Below are positions 1 through 7,361 of a stretch of DNA of 64,000 nucleotides, one piece after another; position 1 is the first letter of the stretch, and each line of letters opens with the position of its first letter. The position numbers and the translations under genes are program-made. This DNA comes from Chloroflexi bacterium AL-N1 (lineage in GTDB: Bacteria > Chloroflexota > Chloroflexia > Chloroflexales > Roseiflexaceae), in NCBI GenBank assembly GCA_013122435.1, contig WYDT01000024.1, positions 1 to 64,000 of the forward strand, written 5' to 3'. The notes beneath the pieces are model-generated. The model saw only the letters and a program-made list of their open reading frames with translations, searched no databases and was not told the origin of the DNA.

Positions 1-846
1 GGCGGTCGCACGCACCAACGGCGGACGGGGTGGCACGATAGGCCCATCGGGTGTGCCATCTGATAGCGCCGGGGCCGTTGGGTGCGACTGCGCTCGGTTG
101 GGTGGCCGCCGATGGGTGGTGTCCAGGGGGAGCCTCCGTCAGCGGTGCAGCGCTTGGTTGAGCCATACAGCGGACGCTCTGGAGCACGGAGCGGTGCGGT
201 TCAAACACCCGGAGCCGGGGCTCCGTAGGTGCTGCAGCATCTGCACGCGGTCAGCCACCTGGGTGGCGTGGGGTGCTCCCGGTGTGGCGGCGGTGGCCCA
301 TGGGCCAGCCCGAGCGCGGCTGATAACCGTCCTACGAGGATAGCGTCGGCGCCACGCGGCCCCATGCTCACTGCGACCAGCTGGCCACCGATCCAGCACG
401 CGCTGGGCTGCGAGATCCACGATCATGGTGCCGTACGTGTGTCCGGTGCCCCAGGCCCACCATCGGTGGCGTGCCTGGGGCAGGGCGGGGTGCTGCCCGT
501 AGAATCCGCACCAGGGTGCTGGCGCGCGTGCCATTTCCGAGACGGGTGCTGAGACGGCTCCCCGCAGTAGCACCCGCCATGCGCCCAACCTGGTGCCATA
601 ACGTGGTCAAGCGGCTGGTTCGCCGCGCCGCTGGTGCCACCAGCGCAGGCAAACGTTCTGCGAAGCGTGGTGGTGAGCACGGGCGCTGGTGACCACACAA
701 GCGACGGACGTGGAGCTGCCCGCGCCCGGCGGCCCAGCCCAGGCCGGATCCGGTGGGCGGCGCGGAGAGCGGCTATGCACACGCTGCGATACCATTCCAC
801 AGGTAGGGCACGCTGCGTGGGGGCGGTTCATCTGCAGTGCGCGCAT
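1..846 (-). pseudogene. ISL3-family transposase, frameshifted and partial
   Basis: ISL3 transposases carry an N-terminal CxxC zinc ribbon, a helix-turn-helix and a DDE catalytic core. Here the zinc-ribbon start lies near 846-690, a second frame carries the FAERLPALVAPAARRTSRL segment near 660-500, and a third frame carries a stretch around the first catalytic aspartate (GTGHTYGTMIVDLAAQRV) near 450-380 followed by the VISRARAGPW and VADRVQ segments near 320-230. The order and spacing agree with the family, so this is one gene broken by frameshifts rather than unrelated frames. The C-terminal part lies outside the window or has decayed. Identification rests on remembered family motifs. Confidence 0.75.
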
Positions 847-885
847 ACTGGTGTGGTCAGCAACGGTGAACGGGGCAACCGTACG

Positions 886-904
886 TCTGCCCTATGAGGG
901 CAGA
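886..904. repeat. 8-bp inverted repeat at the IS/chromosome junction
   Basis: TCTGCCCT (886-893) and AGGGCAGA (897-904) are perfect inverted repeats separated by ATG. They sit between the first recognisable transposase codons and the start of the truncated hydrolase frame, so they may mark the element's terminus, but no second element end is available for comparison. Confidence 0.4.
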
Positions 905-916
905 GACATTGTGTGA

Positions 917-1273
917 GCATACCACCTCAGCAGGAAAGAGTACAGAAAAGGGATACCGTACCATCCCATATCCCGAACCGATGTGGCGGTCTCGTCATCC
1001 AACGTGATAAAGAGCCCATTTGTACCGCCTAATCCGCAGGAAGTACCAACACTAATAGCCTTGAGTGATGAGGAATTACAGAGTATCACCACGCCTACCC
1101 TGTTTCTCATTGGTGAGCATGATGTTTTGTACTCTGTTACATCTGCAATAGCGCGATTTCATACAGTGGCTCCACAAATAGAAACGCATCTTGTCCGCGA
1201 TGCAGGTCATGACATCTTACTTGTACAAACAGAGACCGTGAATCAAAAGATCAGAGACTTTCTCGAAGATTAA
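917..1273 (+). pseudogene. Alpha/beta hydrolase, C-terminal fragment
   Basis: The frame is open from just after a stop at 914-916 and ends at 1273. It encodes the last ~100 residues of an alpha/beta hydrolase: the strand TPTLFLIGEHDVLYSV carries the catalytic Asp (GEHD) and VRDAGHDIL carries the catalytic His, with a C-terminal helix IRDFLED. The nucleophile elbow (GxSxG), oxyanion hole and N-terminal half are absent, and the sequence immediately left is transposase remnant. The gene was probably cut by the IS insertion. A GTG at 983 could be used as a start but would give a protein without the nucleophile. A terminator follows. Confidence 0.75.
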
Positions 1274-1322
1274 AGTGAAACACCTCTCTATGTTACGCAA
1301 AAAATAGCTTTATATGAATTCA

Positions 1323-1353
1323 AAACCGTCAGATATTTGACGGTTTCTTTTTT
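1323..1353 (+). terminator. Rho-independent terminator
   Basis: AAACCGTCA (1323-1331) pairs with TGACGGTTT (1338-1346) across a 6-nt loop and is followed by CTTTTTT. It lies ~50 bp after the hydrolase fragment and would have ended that transcript. Confidence 0.8.
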
Positions 1354-1407
1354 ACCCCTACTCATAAATGTCATCATTCTTATTACATAGCTACAGCAAA
1401 TAATCAG

Positions 1408-1504
1408 CCGAAAAACTCCTAAGTCACAACTGAAAAACCAGATGGTTGCCTGATCTGCCTTTGCTACGCTGAGAATATCAGGAAACACGATGGTAACGGG
1501 CATC
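1408..1504 (+). repeat. 97-bp dispersed repeat, copy 1
   Basis: This segment and 4409-4505 align without gaps over about 97 bases with roughly 17 differences by hand count. It begins CCGAAAAACTCCTAA and ends inside the start of a short frame (TGGTAACGGGCATC). The two copies are almost exactly 3 kb apart in the same orientation and bracket the DUF6194/MerR/Imm-5-like/DUF6273 genes. It looks like the promoter/leader plus first codons of a gene family of which only 5' stubs remain here. Confidence 0.75.
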
Positions 1505-1602
1505 ATTAAAGGGTCAGATGCCCCACACTTTCAGGAGGAGTTATCGTTGGAGATCGCTACCGCTATTGGACAGTTTTTCGGGAATGTGCAAACTGATATG
1601 TC
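1490..1602 (+). pseudogene. 5' stub of an unrecognised gene (copy 1)
   Basis: Starting at an ATG inside the repeat, the frame reads MVTGIIKGSDAPHF... for about 37 residues before it runs into the 3' end of the convergent DUF6194 gene, after which the remaining codons are antisense to that gene. The homologous stub at 4491 begins VVTGILNVPDALHS, so the two started from one family. No function can be assigned. It is best read as a truncated gene start, with the rest lost by deletion or replaced by the neighbouring gene. Confidence 0.5.
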
Positions 1603-2013
1603 CTACTTTTTTAATCTTTTCTGGAAGCGAATTTCTGCAATGGAATGTGCTTCAACAATGAGGTGTTTGGTGATGTCCACATTCTTCTGAGTTGGGTTCA
1701 GAATGCAGACGAAATGCTGTTTTGAGTAGTGCGGATGCGGGAGGAAAACATCAAGAACAGCATAGTCAATGGCTTCGGAATCGGAGTTAGCTAGCAATGC
1801 TTCATATGTTTTTTTACTTACACCAATATTGATGCGAAAAACACCTTCCCGGTTGAGGTTGGATACATCATCAAATTCATTATCTGAGCATCCAATAGTT
1901 ACGAACGGTAGACGATGGTCATCTCCAACAAAGAAAAACGTGTATCCGAAAGTCTCCTCTTGCTGAACATTGTCCAGTTTCGTTACAAATGCTTCTACTT
2001 CTGGTTGATTCAT
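1603..2013 (-). CDS. DUF6194-family protein
   Basis: A protein of about 136 residues of unknown function resembling the DUF6194 family: a conserved core with FFFVGDDHRLPFVTI, then NREGVFRINIGVSKKTYEAL, then a HPHYSKQHFVCILNP block near the C-terminus, in the order usual for that family. A TTG three codons further upstream is possible, but AAGGAG sits only 2 nt before it and 11 nt before the ATG at 2013, so the ATG is preferred. The gene lies between repeat copy 1 and a double-MerR regulator on the same strand, with no overlap to either. Its 3' end abuts the truncated stub starting at 1490. Confidence 0.7.
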   Translation of the reverse strand: MNQPEVEAFVTKLDNVQQEETFGYTFFFVGDDHRLPFVTIGCSDNEFDDVSNLNREGVFRINIGVSKKTYEALLANSDSEAIDYAVLDVFLPHPHYSKQHFVCILNPTQKNVDITKHLIVEAHSIAEIRFQKRLKK

Positions 2014-2127
2014 TGATTTCAATGCTCCTTATTGCGATAAGTGAAATAAATATCACTATATTGTGCGACATCCATTTCTATCATAGAGGATTGGTGAGCT
2101 TATGGAGGGTTTGGAGTTTCTAGTGTG

Positions 2128-2877
2128 TTAGTGAATGAGCAGTTTAGCAATGACAGTGACTTGTTGAATAATTGCCAGAGCACGCTCTTCTTGCTGTTGA
2201 AGTGTGCTTAACCAGTGATCAGCAAGTGTTTCAATATTCTCTTCTGTGCCAGGCGTATCTAAGGTTTCTCGGAGACTTTCCCGTTCACCTGTGTCAAATT
2301 TGCGTAATACTCGCAGAATTGCCATCAAACTATAACCGGACTGACGCAGCATCCGAATAACACGCAATCGTCCCATCTCCCGTGCGCTATACATCCGATA
2401 ACCTGTTTCCGAATCACGCGGAACATCCAGTAACCCGTTCCGATCCCAATTCCGCAACTGATCTGTTGTTACGCTAAGGTGTTGAGCAGTTTGTCCGATG
2501 GTTAAACGACGTTTTGTGGTATCAATCATTTGACCTTGTGTCCAACGCTCTAAAAACTCAACTGCCGCCTCCGCATGAGTAAGCTCTATGCGAACATTGA
2601 TGAGATGTTCATACGCCATTTCCATCGCCATACCCAGATCGTCATCTGCGGCGCATCTGACAAGTTCCTGAACCAATGCCTTATCATCTGAATAGGGCCA
2701 TTGCAAGGCTAAATGGGCTAACTTCATTTGTTCCAGATGCAGTCGTGTATACTGACGATACCCTGTCGAGCTGCGTGGTACAGCGGACAGATAGCCTCGC
2801 GCCTCGTACAGGCGGACAGTGTTTACGTGCACACCAAGGGTCTTCGCGATATCAGATGTTTTAAGGTTTTTCGACAT
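2128..2877 (-). CDS. MerR-family regulator with two HTH domains
   Basis: A 249-residue DNA-binding protein with a MerR-type winged helix at residues ~6-75 (TSDIAKTLGVHVNTVRLYEARGY) and a second, complete MerR helix-turn-helix at ~124-190 (LTIGQTAQHLSVTTDQLRNW ... GYRMYSAREMGRLRVIRML). Ordinary MerR proteins have one HTH and dimerise through a C-terminal coiled coil; here two HTH units are fused, followed by a helical segment to the C-terminus. No CxC metal-binding pattern is visible, so the effector is unknown. A TATAAT-like -10 on the minus strand lies at 2905-2910, upstream of the start. The divergent neighbour is the Imm-5-like gene, which it could control. Confidence 0.85.
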   Translation of the reverse strand: MSKNLKTSDIAKTLGVHVNTVRLYEARGYLSAVPRSSTGYRQYTRLHLEQMKLAHLALQWPYSDDKALVQELVRCAADDDLGMAMEMAYEHLINVRIELTHAEAAVEFLERWTQGQMIDTTKRRLTIGQTAQHLSVTTDQLRNWDRNGLLDVPRDSETGYRMYSAREMGRLRVIRMLRQSGYSLMAILRVLRKFDTGERESLRETLDTPGTEENIETLADHWLSTLQQQEERALAIIQQVTVIAKLLIH

Positions 2878-3091
2878 TACATTTCACCCCATATAGGCAC
2901 CTGAATTATAGGCGACAAAAGGTAAAGTCTCCATCCAGTACACCAAGGGCATACACTAGAAAGTGAATCCGTTCCACAGGAGCACAAGGACGGAGGATCA
3001 GAGGAAAACTAAACGAGTTCAAGACAAAGTTTGCTAAAGTAGAAAGGATAGACAGCCGAATGATTCTGCCAAAAAAAGAGACCCAATATTC

Positions 3092-3574
3092 GTGACTGTT
3101 CGTCGTGGTGGTACGCTACTGGACGCGCATCACCACCTTCTTGCGCTATGGGCAGCCGATTGTGCACAGCATGTACTACATTTCTTCGAGCAAGTGCAGC
3201 CCGATGATGACCGTCCGCGCCGGGCGATTGAGCAGGTGCGCGCTTGGGTGCGAGGTGAAGTTTCGATGACGCAATCCCGTACTGCTGCCGGACACGCCAT
3301 GGGCGCTGCCAGAGAATTGAGTGGTGCCGCGAGAAATGCGGCTTATGCTGCCGGGCAAGCTGCGGCGGTGGCTCATGTGGCAGCTCATGAGCTGGGTGCA
3401 GTGGCCTACGCGATCAGAGCCGTACGCGCGGCGGTCCCTGAAGATGAGCGTGACGAGGCTGGTCGTCTGGAGTGCCAGTGGCAGCGTACACAACTTCCCA
3501 GCGAGATTCGAGAACTTGTGCTCGCTGACCAGAGACTACGCAATGAGCTTTGCTGGTTCGTATTCGATTGCTGA
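3092..3574 (+). CDS. Imm-5-like putative immunity protein, possible 5' frameshift
   Basis: The protein resembles the Imm-5-like putative immunity family: RRGGTLLDAHHHLLALWAAD near the N-terminus, DDDRPRRAIEQVRAWVRGE, then an alanine-rich helical stretch (residues ~60-115) ending ELGAVAYAIRAV. The family sequence seems to continue upstream of GTG 3092 (frame reads KKRDPIFVTVRRGG), but no ATG is in that frame. An ATG at 3060 in the -1 register reads MILPKK and would join the main frame if one A were added to the A7 run at 3071-3077. So either translation starts at GTG 3092, or the A7 run causes slippage, or the gene is broken. No partner toxin is visible nearby. Confidence 0.65.
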   Translation: MTVRRGGTLLDAHHHLLALWAADCAQHVLHFFEQVQPDDDRPRRAIEQVRAWVRGEVSMTQSRTAAGHAMGAARELSGAARNAAYAAGQAAAVAHVAAHELGAVAYAIRAVRAAVPEDERDEAGRLECQWQRTQLPSEIRELVLADQRLRNELCWFVFDC

Positions 3575-3613
3575 CGGGGGATACGTAAATGGATAATCTG
3601 GTGGTGATTGTAA

Positions 3614-4297
3614 ATGGACAATAAGCTTGCTTCCGCGCTGCACCGAAGCGCAAAGCCCGGCGAAATCATAACTTTCGGTACTTATCCGCAGATGGCAGAC
3701 GCCTCAGACACGACACCGATAAAGTGGCGGGTGCTGCAAAATTCTGGTAAGGATCTGTTCATGTTGAGCGAGTACATTTTGGACTGCAAGCAGTATCACG
3801 GTGAGTTTACGGACATCACCTGGTGTGACTGCGATTTGCGGAAGTGGCTGAACAATGAGTTTTATAATGTCGCGTTCAATGCTGACGAAAAGGGCTTCGT
3901 CAAAACGACACGATGCACAGACAACGGAGAGGATAGTCCAGATACAGAGGACAAAGTCTTTCTACTCAGCGTTACGGAGGTGCATGAACGATCCCATACA
4001 CTCGACACGGATTTTCGTCGTACGCGGGGTACGGAATTCGCCAAAATAAAAAAAGCCGGTGACGGCCATCTGTATGTGATGGATAAACATGTCGACACGG
4101 ATTATATAAACGAGGGCGGCAAAAAGTATGGTTGCTCATGGTGGTGGCTAAGAAGTCAAGGTAGGTTAAAAGACACGGGTCATGATCCATCACGCGCCGT
4201 GTTTATCGGCACGCGCGCCAGCATCCGCCACTACGCTCGAGTTAATCGCACTGGCTACGGCGTACGCCCTGCCCTAAAACTTGACCTTCAACATTAA
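3614..4297 (+). CDS. DUF6273 domain protein
   Basis: A 227-residue protein matching the DUF6273 pattern: an N-terminal FGTYPQMAD...PIKWRVL strand pair, LSEYILDCKQYH, a CDLRKWLNNEFYNVAF block, and a C-terminal WWWLRSQG ... GVRPALKLDL signature. The domain is common in Firmicutes and in variable genomic regions and its biochemical role is not known. No signal peptide or membrane segment is seen. It lies 39 bp after the Imm-5-like gene in the same direction and is followed by a strong terminator, so the two may form one transcription unit. Confidence 0.8.
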   Translation: MDNKLASALHRSAKPGEIITFGTYPQMADASDTTPIKWRVLQNSGKDLFMLSEYILDCKQYHGEFTDITWCDCDLRKWLNNEFYNVAFNADEKGFVKTTRCTDNGEDSPDTEDKVFLLSVTEVHERSHTLDTDFRRTRGTEFAKIKKAGDGHLYVMDKHVDTDYINEGGKKYGCSWWWLRSQGRLKDTGHDPSRAVFIGTRASIRHYARVNRTGYGVRPALKLDLQH

Positions 4298-4352
4298 AAA
4301 AACACAGGATAAACTGGCTTTTCACACCGATAGCTGCTAGAAATCAATCCAT

Positions 4353-4384
4353 ACCCCTGCTCATCACGACAGGGGTTTTTCTTT
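4353..4384 (+). terminator. Rho-independent terminator after the DUF6273 gene
   Basis: CCCCTG (4354-4359) pairs with CAGGGG (4370-4375) around a 10-nt loop and is followed by a T-rich run (TTTTTCTTTTT). Confidence 0.8.
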
Positions 4385-4408
4385 TTCCTGAATTATTGCT
4401 TTTCAAAT

Positions 4409-4505
4409 CCGAAAAACTCCTAAACCAAAACTGAAAAATCAGACAGTTGCCCGATCTCTCTTTGATACGCTGAAAGTGTTAGGAAACACAGTGGTAACAG
4501 GCATC
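4409..4505 (+). repeat. 97-bp dispersed repeat, copy 2
   Basis: Second copy of the repeat at 1408-1504, same orientation, about four fifths identical by hand alignment. It again ends inside the first codons of a short frame (GTGGTAACAGGCATC). Confidence 0.75.
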
Positions 4506-4871
4506 CTCAATGTGCCGGATGCTCTGCACTCTGATGAAACATGGCGCACGGGTACGCTCATGCCCCACCACCCATTCCGCAAGCTATTGTGTCCTAATAG
4601 TGCAACTCAGTATCGTGATTGCGGTGGACGATCTGGATACCCTGCGTGAACGAGTACAGGTGGTCATTCACGAAACAAAGACATGGTTCAGCTTACGCCA
4701 TGAAGCTGGTGAACTGCTGGCGCGAAGTCTGGGTTTTTTCACGGCGAAAAGTACTAAGCAAATCGCCTTGCCCGATACAAGCTGGCCTGTCGTACCAGGT
4801 GAATTAGCACTCGTGCGCTCACCTTTTGGGTATTGCAAATTGCCTGGTACAGATAGAGTTTTGCGGAAAGA
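4491..4871 (+). pseudogene. Decayed gene remnant downstream of repeat copy 2
   Basis: From the GTG at 4491 the frame reads VVTGILNVPDALHSDETW and stops after about 50 codons. A second frame from ~4600 to past 4871 gives protein-like sequence (AVDDLDTLRERVQVVIHETK, then RHEAGELLARSLGFF), suggesting one gene broken by a frame change. It runs into the convergent acylase gene. I do not recognise the family. The same stub without this second part occurs at 1490. Confidence 0.4.
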
Positions 4872-7298
4872 TCAGGGCGTTAATATCAATTGATGATACT
4901 CAACGGAATTACGATCAATCTCGGTACTCATGGGAAGATATTCAACTCGTTGCCAGCGTTCAAGCAGATCGTTGTAGTTCGTACTAAATACATGGCCAGA
5001 TTGCCCAACCGAATGTATAAATAACGAGGCATTGAGATTGCCGAGATCAACAACATGACGATATGACGGGATGTGATGTTGATGATAGGGGTCCTCGCTG
5101 TCGGGCGGCGCAACATTGACGGTAAAGCCATCACCCCCGTTTGGAATACTACGACTAAACATTGGTCGTAACATCGACACATCATCAAATGGACTGTGTG
5201 GGAATTTGGCATGATGTACGTTATCCCACCGCCAATTCTCAATGCTTTCAGTTCCCTGCGCCTGTGCCATATTGTCCAGCCCGACCTCAAGGGACTGCTC
5301 AATCATGGCTTCACAATCTTCTGTTTGAGCTGTTTGTATATCATCGCACCAGGTTTGATTATTTCCTTCAAATATATCAATCAAGGCCATAGCGATAAAA
5401 CTTCGATCATCGCGATAGTCCATCCAGAGTTCCTCACCTAGCTCATCTGCAAAGATGTGTTCTGTGAGTTGTTGATACCATGCGTGATAAAGAGCGGCCT
5501 CTGCGCTGTCCCCATCCATAGACCCATCCCAATCACGAAGCAGGGCTATGGCCATCTGTTTTTGGGGATCGGCGCTTTGTATTTGCAGCATGTATGGCAG
5601 CATCTCTACTGCCTGAAGCGATTGCACATCGGCATGTATCGCCTGCATATCATCAATTGAGAGCTGTGGTGTACGCTCAATGAGTTCGGTAATACGTGCA
5701 GCACGGTGAGGCGAGGCCCAATTGGTACTGATGAGATAGGGGTAGTCATCACCAATTACTTTGTTGTTTGCCGAGACAATAAACCCTTTGGAGGGATTAA
5801 ACGTCTGCGGGAGTTCATCAAAAGGCACATAGCCTTCCCACGCATATTCGTCTGTCCAACCTGGGACTGGTGCTTTCCCTTCACCATTTGAGCGAATAGG
5901 GAGTGCGCCGGGTGCATAGTAGCCAATATTGCCTTCAACGTCCGCATAGACAAAGTTCTGCATGGGCGCGTGATAATCGGCCAGTGCGCTAGTGAATTCT
6001 TCCCAATTCTGGGCTTTATTGATTTTAGTAAAAGCGAGTAGCGTGTTATCGATTGGGTCCAGCGCCGTCCAGCGAAATGCCAGCGGCTCGTCAATATCTT
6101 CCACAACATCAGAGATGAGTGGGCCATGGCGGGTAATACGTACGTCGATCTCTATGTCTGGTTGGCCATCGATCTTGATCGTCTCGGGAATGATTTGCAT
6201 GGGCTCCCATATGCCGTTGTATTCGGCTTCGTTCTGATCATTCACGCGCTCGATATAGAGGTCTTGTACATCTGGACCTGTGTTGGTGACACCCCATGCA
6301 ATATGGTTATTACGTCCAATAATAACACCAGGGACGCCGGGGAAGGTTGCACCAATAGCATCAAGCTCACCTCCCTGAATATGAGCAAGATACCAGATTG
6401 AGGGAATCTGTGAACCGAGGTGTGGGTCATCGGCCAGGAGTGGTTGGCCCGTGGTGGTCCGCGCCCCACCAACGACCCAGTTATTGCTCCCAATCGAGCG
6501 TCCACCGAGCCCAAGTGTGGTTTGAAGGGTTTTGTCGATCCGCATGAGGGATGTTGCAACTGACTCAGGAATGGGTGTAATATTGCTGGCCTGAATGAGG
6601 CGAGGTGTGTCCCCAGTAATTTCGCTAACCGGGAGAATAAGTGGCCCATCTGCTGTATACGATGGCATAAGTTGTTCGGCACGTTCGGCATCAAGGTGAT
6701 TGCTTAACCGCGAGCGGAGTAGCTCTTGTCGCCAATTGCCCCCCAGATCCCAGGACATCATTTTTCCCCAGACGAGTATATCCTCTGGTTGCCACAGATC
6801 TGGTTCAAAGCCCAAAATGACAAACTCAATCGGTAACACATTATTGTCGGGCGACTCAATAAAGGCATTAACTCCTTTAACATACGCTTCAGCCGTGACA
6901 CGCTCTTCTGGTGGTGTTGCTGCCCACGTACTGTGGGCAGCACGTGCCACACCAAGCGTACGCAAGAACATGTCGGTTTCAAGGGCCGCCTCCCCTAACA
7001 CCTCTGACAATCGGCCATAACCGATGCGACGTTGAAACTCCATTTGCCAGAGTCGATCCTGAGCATGGGCGTAACCAAGCCCAAAAAGTGCATCGGTTTC
7101 ATTCTGCGCTTGAATATGCACCATGCCATCCAGATCGCGCAGAATCTCAACTGGCGCACTGATTCCATCAACCTGTATGCTGCCCGATACCTCTGGTAGT
7201 GCCTGCCGTAGCCAAAAGTAGCCACTGCTGCCGATTACTACGACGAATATCGTCAGACATACGAACCCCCACCGTAGCCATTTGAGCAACCCCCGCAT
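4872..7298 (-). CDS. Penicillin acylase family protein (Ntn hydrolase)
   Basis: An 808-residue member of the penicillin amidase family, which hydrolyses side-chain amides of beta-lactams, acyl-homoserine lactones or related amides. The N-terminus has one hydrophobic segment (residues ~11-30) acting as a signal anchor. The alpha-chain block GYAHAQDRLWQMEFQRRIGYGRLSE lies at ~75-100. Autocleavage is expected before Ser271 in RSIGSNNWVVGG, which would become the N-terminal nucleophile of the beta chain. Downstream DDPHLGSQIPSIWYLAHIQG and AWGVTNTGPDVQDLYIE are also family signatures. Length agrees with the family. It is probably a periplasmic or cell-surface enzyme. The substrate cannot be read from sequence. 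It stands alone between a radical SAM gene and the decayed island. Confidence 0.9.
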   Translation of the reverse strand: MRGLLKWLRWGFVCLTIFVVVIGSSGYFWLRQALPEVSGSIQVDGISAPVEILRDLDGMVHIQAQNETDALFGLGYAHAQDRLWQMEFQRRIGYGRLSEVLGEAALETDMFLRTLGVARAAHSTWAATPPEERVTAEAYVKGVNAFIESPDNNVLPIEFVILGFEPDLWQPEDILVWGKMMSWDLGGNWRQELLRSRLSNHLDAERAEQLMPSYTADGPLILPVSEITGDTPRLIQASNITPIPESVATSLMRIDKTLQTTLGLGGRSIGSNNWVVGGARTTTGQPLLADDPHLGSQIPSIWYLAHIQGGELDAIGATFPGVPGVIIGRNNHIAWGVTNTGPDVQDLYIERVNDQNEAEYNGIWEPMQIIPETIKIDGQPDIEIDVRITRHGPLISDVVEDIDEPLAFRWTALDPIDNTLLAFTKINKAQNWEEFTSALADYHAPMQNFVYADVEGNIGYYAPGALPIRSNGEGKAPVPGWTDEYAWEGYVPFDELPQTFNPSKGFIVSANNKVIGDDYPYLISTNWASPHRAARITELIERTPQLSIDDMQAIHADVQSLQAVEMLPYMLQIQSADPQKQMAIALLRDWDGSMDGDSAEAALYHAWYQQLTEHIFADELGEELWMDYRDDRSFIAMALIDIFEGNNQTWCDDIQTAQTEDCEAMIEQSLEVGLDNMAQAQGTESIENWRWDNVHHAKFPHSPFDDVSMLRPMFSRSIPNGGDGFTVNVAPPDSEDPYHQHHIPSYRHVVDLGNLNASLFIHSVGQSGHVFSTNYNDLLERWQRVEYLPMSTEIDRNSVEYHQLILTP

Positions 7299-7361
7299 AC
7301 TGTCTGCCTTTCTGTCTTCATTGACATAATGTTTATAAGCTGTTTTTAAGATATCTCATTT

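Larger units (their letters stand above)
1..904 (-). mobile_element. Decayed ISL3-family insertion sequence remnant
   Basis: This stretch is clearly richer in G+C than the rest of the window and contains no intact gene on either strand. On the minus strand three successive reading frames, read one after another, give pieces typical of an ISL3 transposase in the right order: an N-terminal zinc-ribbon start (CPTCGMVSQRVHSR), then FAERLPALVAPAARRT, then TYGTMIVDLAAQRVLDRWP and ATQVADRVQMLQHL. The element therefore runs off the left edge of the window and ends somewhere between about 850 and 905. The exact end and target duplication cannot be fixed. It is inactive as it stands because of at least two frame changes. 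Confidence 0.75.

Noticed and set aside
200..240. GGTTCAAAC-like tRNA T-loop
   Set aside because: No acceptor stem or anticodon arm can be drawn around it and it lies within transposase remnant.
53..916. Several overlapping open frames of 70-150 codons on both strands
   Set aside because: They arise from high G+C in a decayed transposase; only the minus-strand pieces match a family and those need frameshifts.
983..1273. Intact short hydrolase starting at GTG 983
   Set aside because: It lacks the nucleophile and core strands, and the frame is open further upstream to the IS junction, so it is a fragment.
4872..7298. Penicillin acylase as a beta-lactam resistance gene
   Set aside because: Family members are mostly amidases of varied function; nothing in sequence or context points to resistance.
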